In this document: in pieces, positions 14,563-14,667 of the stretch | How positions within the stretch are numbered: position 1 is the stretch's first letter | Layout of the letters: the number at the start of each line of letters is the position of its first letter | Source: Bacillota bacterium | GTDB taxonomy: Bacteria > Bacillota > DTU030 | DNA length: 14,667 nucleotides | Assembly: GCA_012842325.1 (NCBI GenBank) | Contig: DUTA01000112.1 | Span: 1 to 14,667, forward strand | Direction of reading: 5' to 3' | Position numbers and translations under genes: made by a program | The notes under the pieces: model-generated | Told to the model about the DNA's origin: nothing | Database searches by the model: none | Seen by the model: the letters and a program-made list of their open reading frames with translations, nothing else

Positions 14563-14592
14563 TTCACAGAAGTTTAATCGTTTGAAAATAAT
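14563..14592 (+). promoter_or_regulatory. Possible rightward promoter for a gene beyond the window
   Basis: On the plus strand, TTCACA (14563-14568, five of six), an 18-base spacer and AATAAT (14587-14592, five of six) precede the leader hairpin. The start would fall near 14599, just before the hairpin arm. It is divergent from the GGDEF promoter. Confidence 0.4.
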
Positions 14593-14601
14593 ATTGCAAA
14601 A

Positions 14602-14667
14602 GGTGGGTATCCCTGAGATATTATGGGTTTGGAAGAAAAACCAAATACCTCAGAAAGGAGACCCACC
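14602..14667 (+). repeat. Long leader hairpin enclosing a ribosome binding site; possible insertion-sequence left end
   Basis: GGTGGGTATCC (14602-14612) pairs with GGAGACCCACC (14657-14667) apart from one mismatch. CTGAG (14613-14617) pairs with CTCAG (14649-14653), and an inner TTTGG (14628-14632) pairs with CCAAA (14641-14645). AAAGGAG at 14654-14660 is a strong ribosome site inside the 3' arm, placed so that a start codon would be expected within a few bases of the window edge. Such sequestered sites are common in front of transposase genes, but a regulatory leader of another gene is equally possible. Confidence 0.6.

Overview
The window reads as chromosomal DNA from a Gram-positive, probably anaerobic member of the Firmicutes, of the Peptococcaceae/Desulfotomaculum/Moorella kind. 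The grounds are S-layer-homology (SLH) anchoring, purine-rich Shine-Dalgarno sites, perfect TATAAT boxes with TGn extensions, and the gene families present. The exact genus is inference. All eight intact genes and both gene remnants lie on the minus strand. No rRNA, tRNA, CRISPR array or complete transposase gene was seen. The left two thirds look clearly more GC-rich than the last 2.7 kb.

Read in the direction of transcription, from the right end: (1) 14667-14341 is a non-coding block. It holds a plus-strand leader hairpin that hides a ribosome binding site at the very edge of the window, a perfect 16-bp palindrome, and a minus-strand promoter. (2) 14340-12022 encodes a membrane diguanylate cyclase (GGDEF) and a polytopic HGSNAT/DUF1624-like acyltransferase, and ends in a strong terminator. 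(3) 11822-10811 is a single-gene unit with its own promoter. It encodes a DtdA/GEK1-type D-aminoacyl-tRNA deacylase, a family typical of archaea and plants, and is followed by a long inverted repeat. (4) 10533-9222 encodes a small flavodoxin and a ZIP metal transporter, with a 19-codon remnant between them. (5) 9158-5335 is a 1255-residue ATPase/TPR/GAF/LuxR regulator with promoter and terminator. (6) 5212-1 encodes surface or exported proteins: a minimal Tail-Collar protein, a 5'-nucleotidase-like ectoenzyme, an SLH protein with NTF2-like and PDZ domains, and a GLUG-repeat protein broken by an in-frame amber codon.

How the parts may work together is inference. The left block looks like cell-envelope functions lying downstream of a large LuxR regulator. 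The right block pairs a c-di-GMP synthase with a membrane acyltransferase, which would suit signal-controlled modification of a surface polymer. I do not see a clear new multi-gene system. The most notable single items are the bacterial DtdA-like gene, the SLH/NTF2/PDZ architecture, the palindromic operator over the GGDEF promoter, and two hairpins of similar design at 10710-10771 and 14602-14667 that may be insertion-sequence ends.
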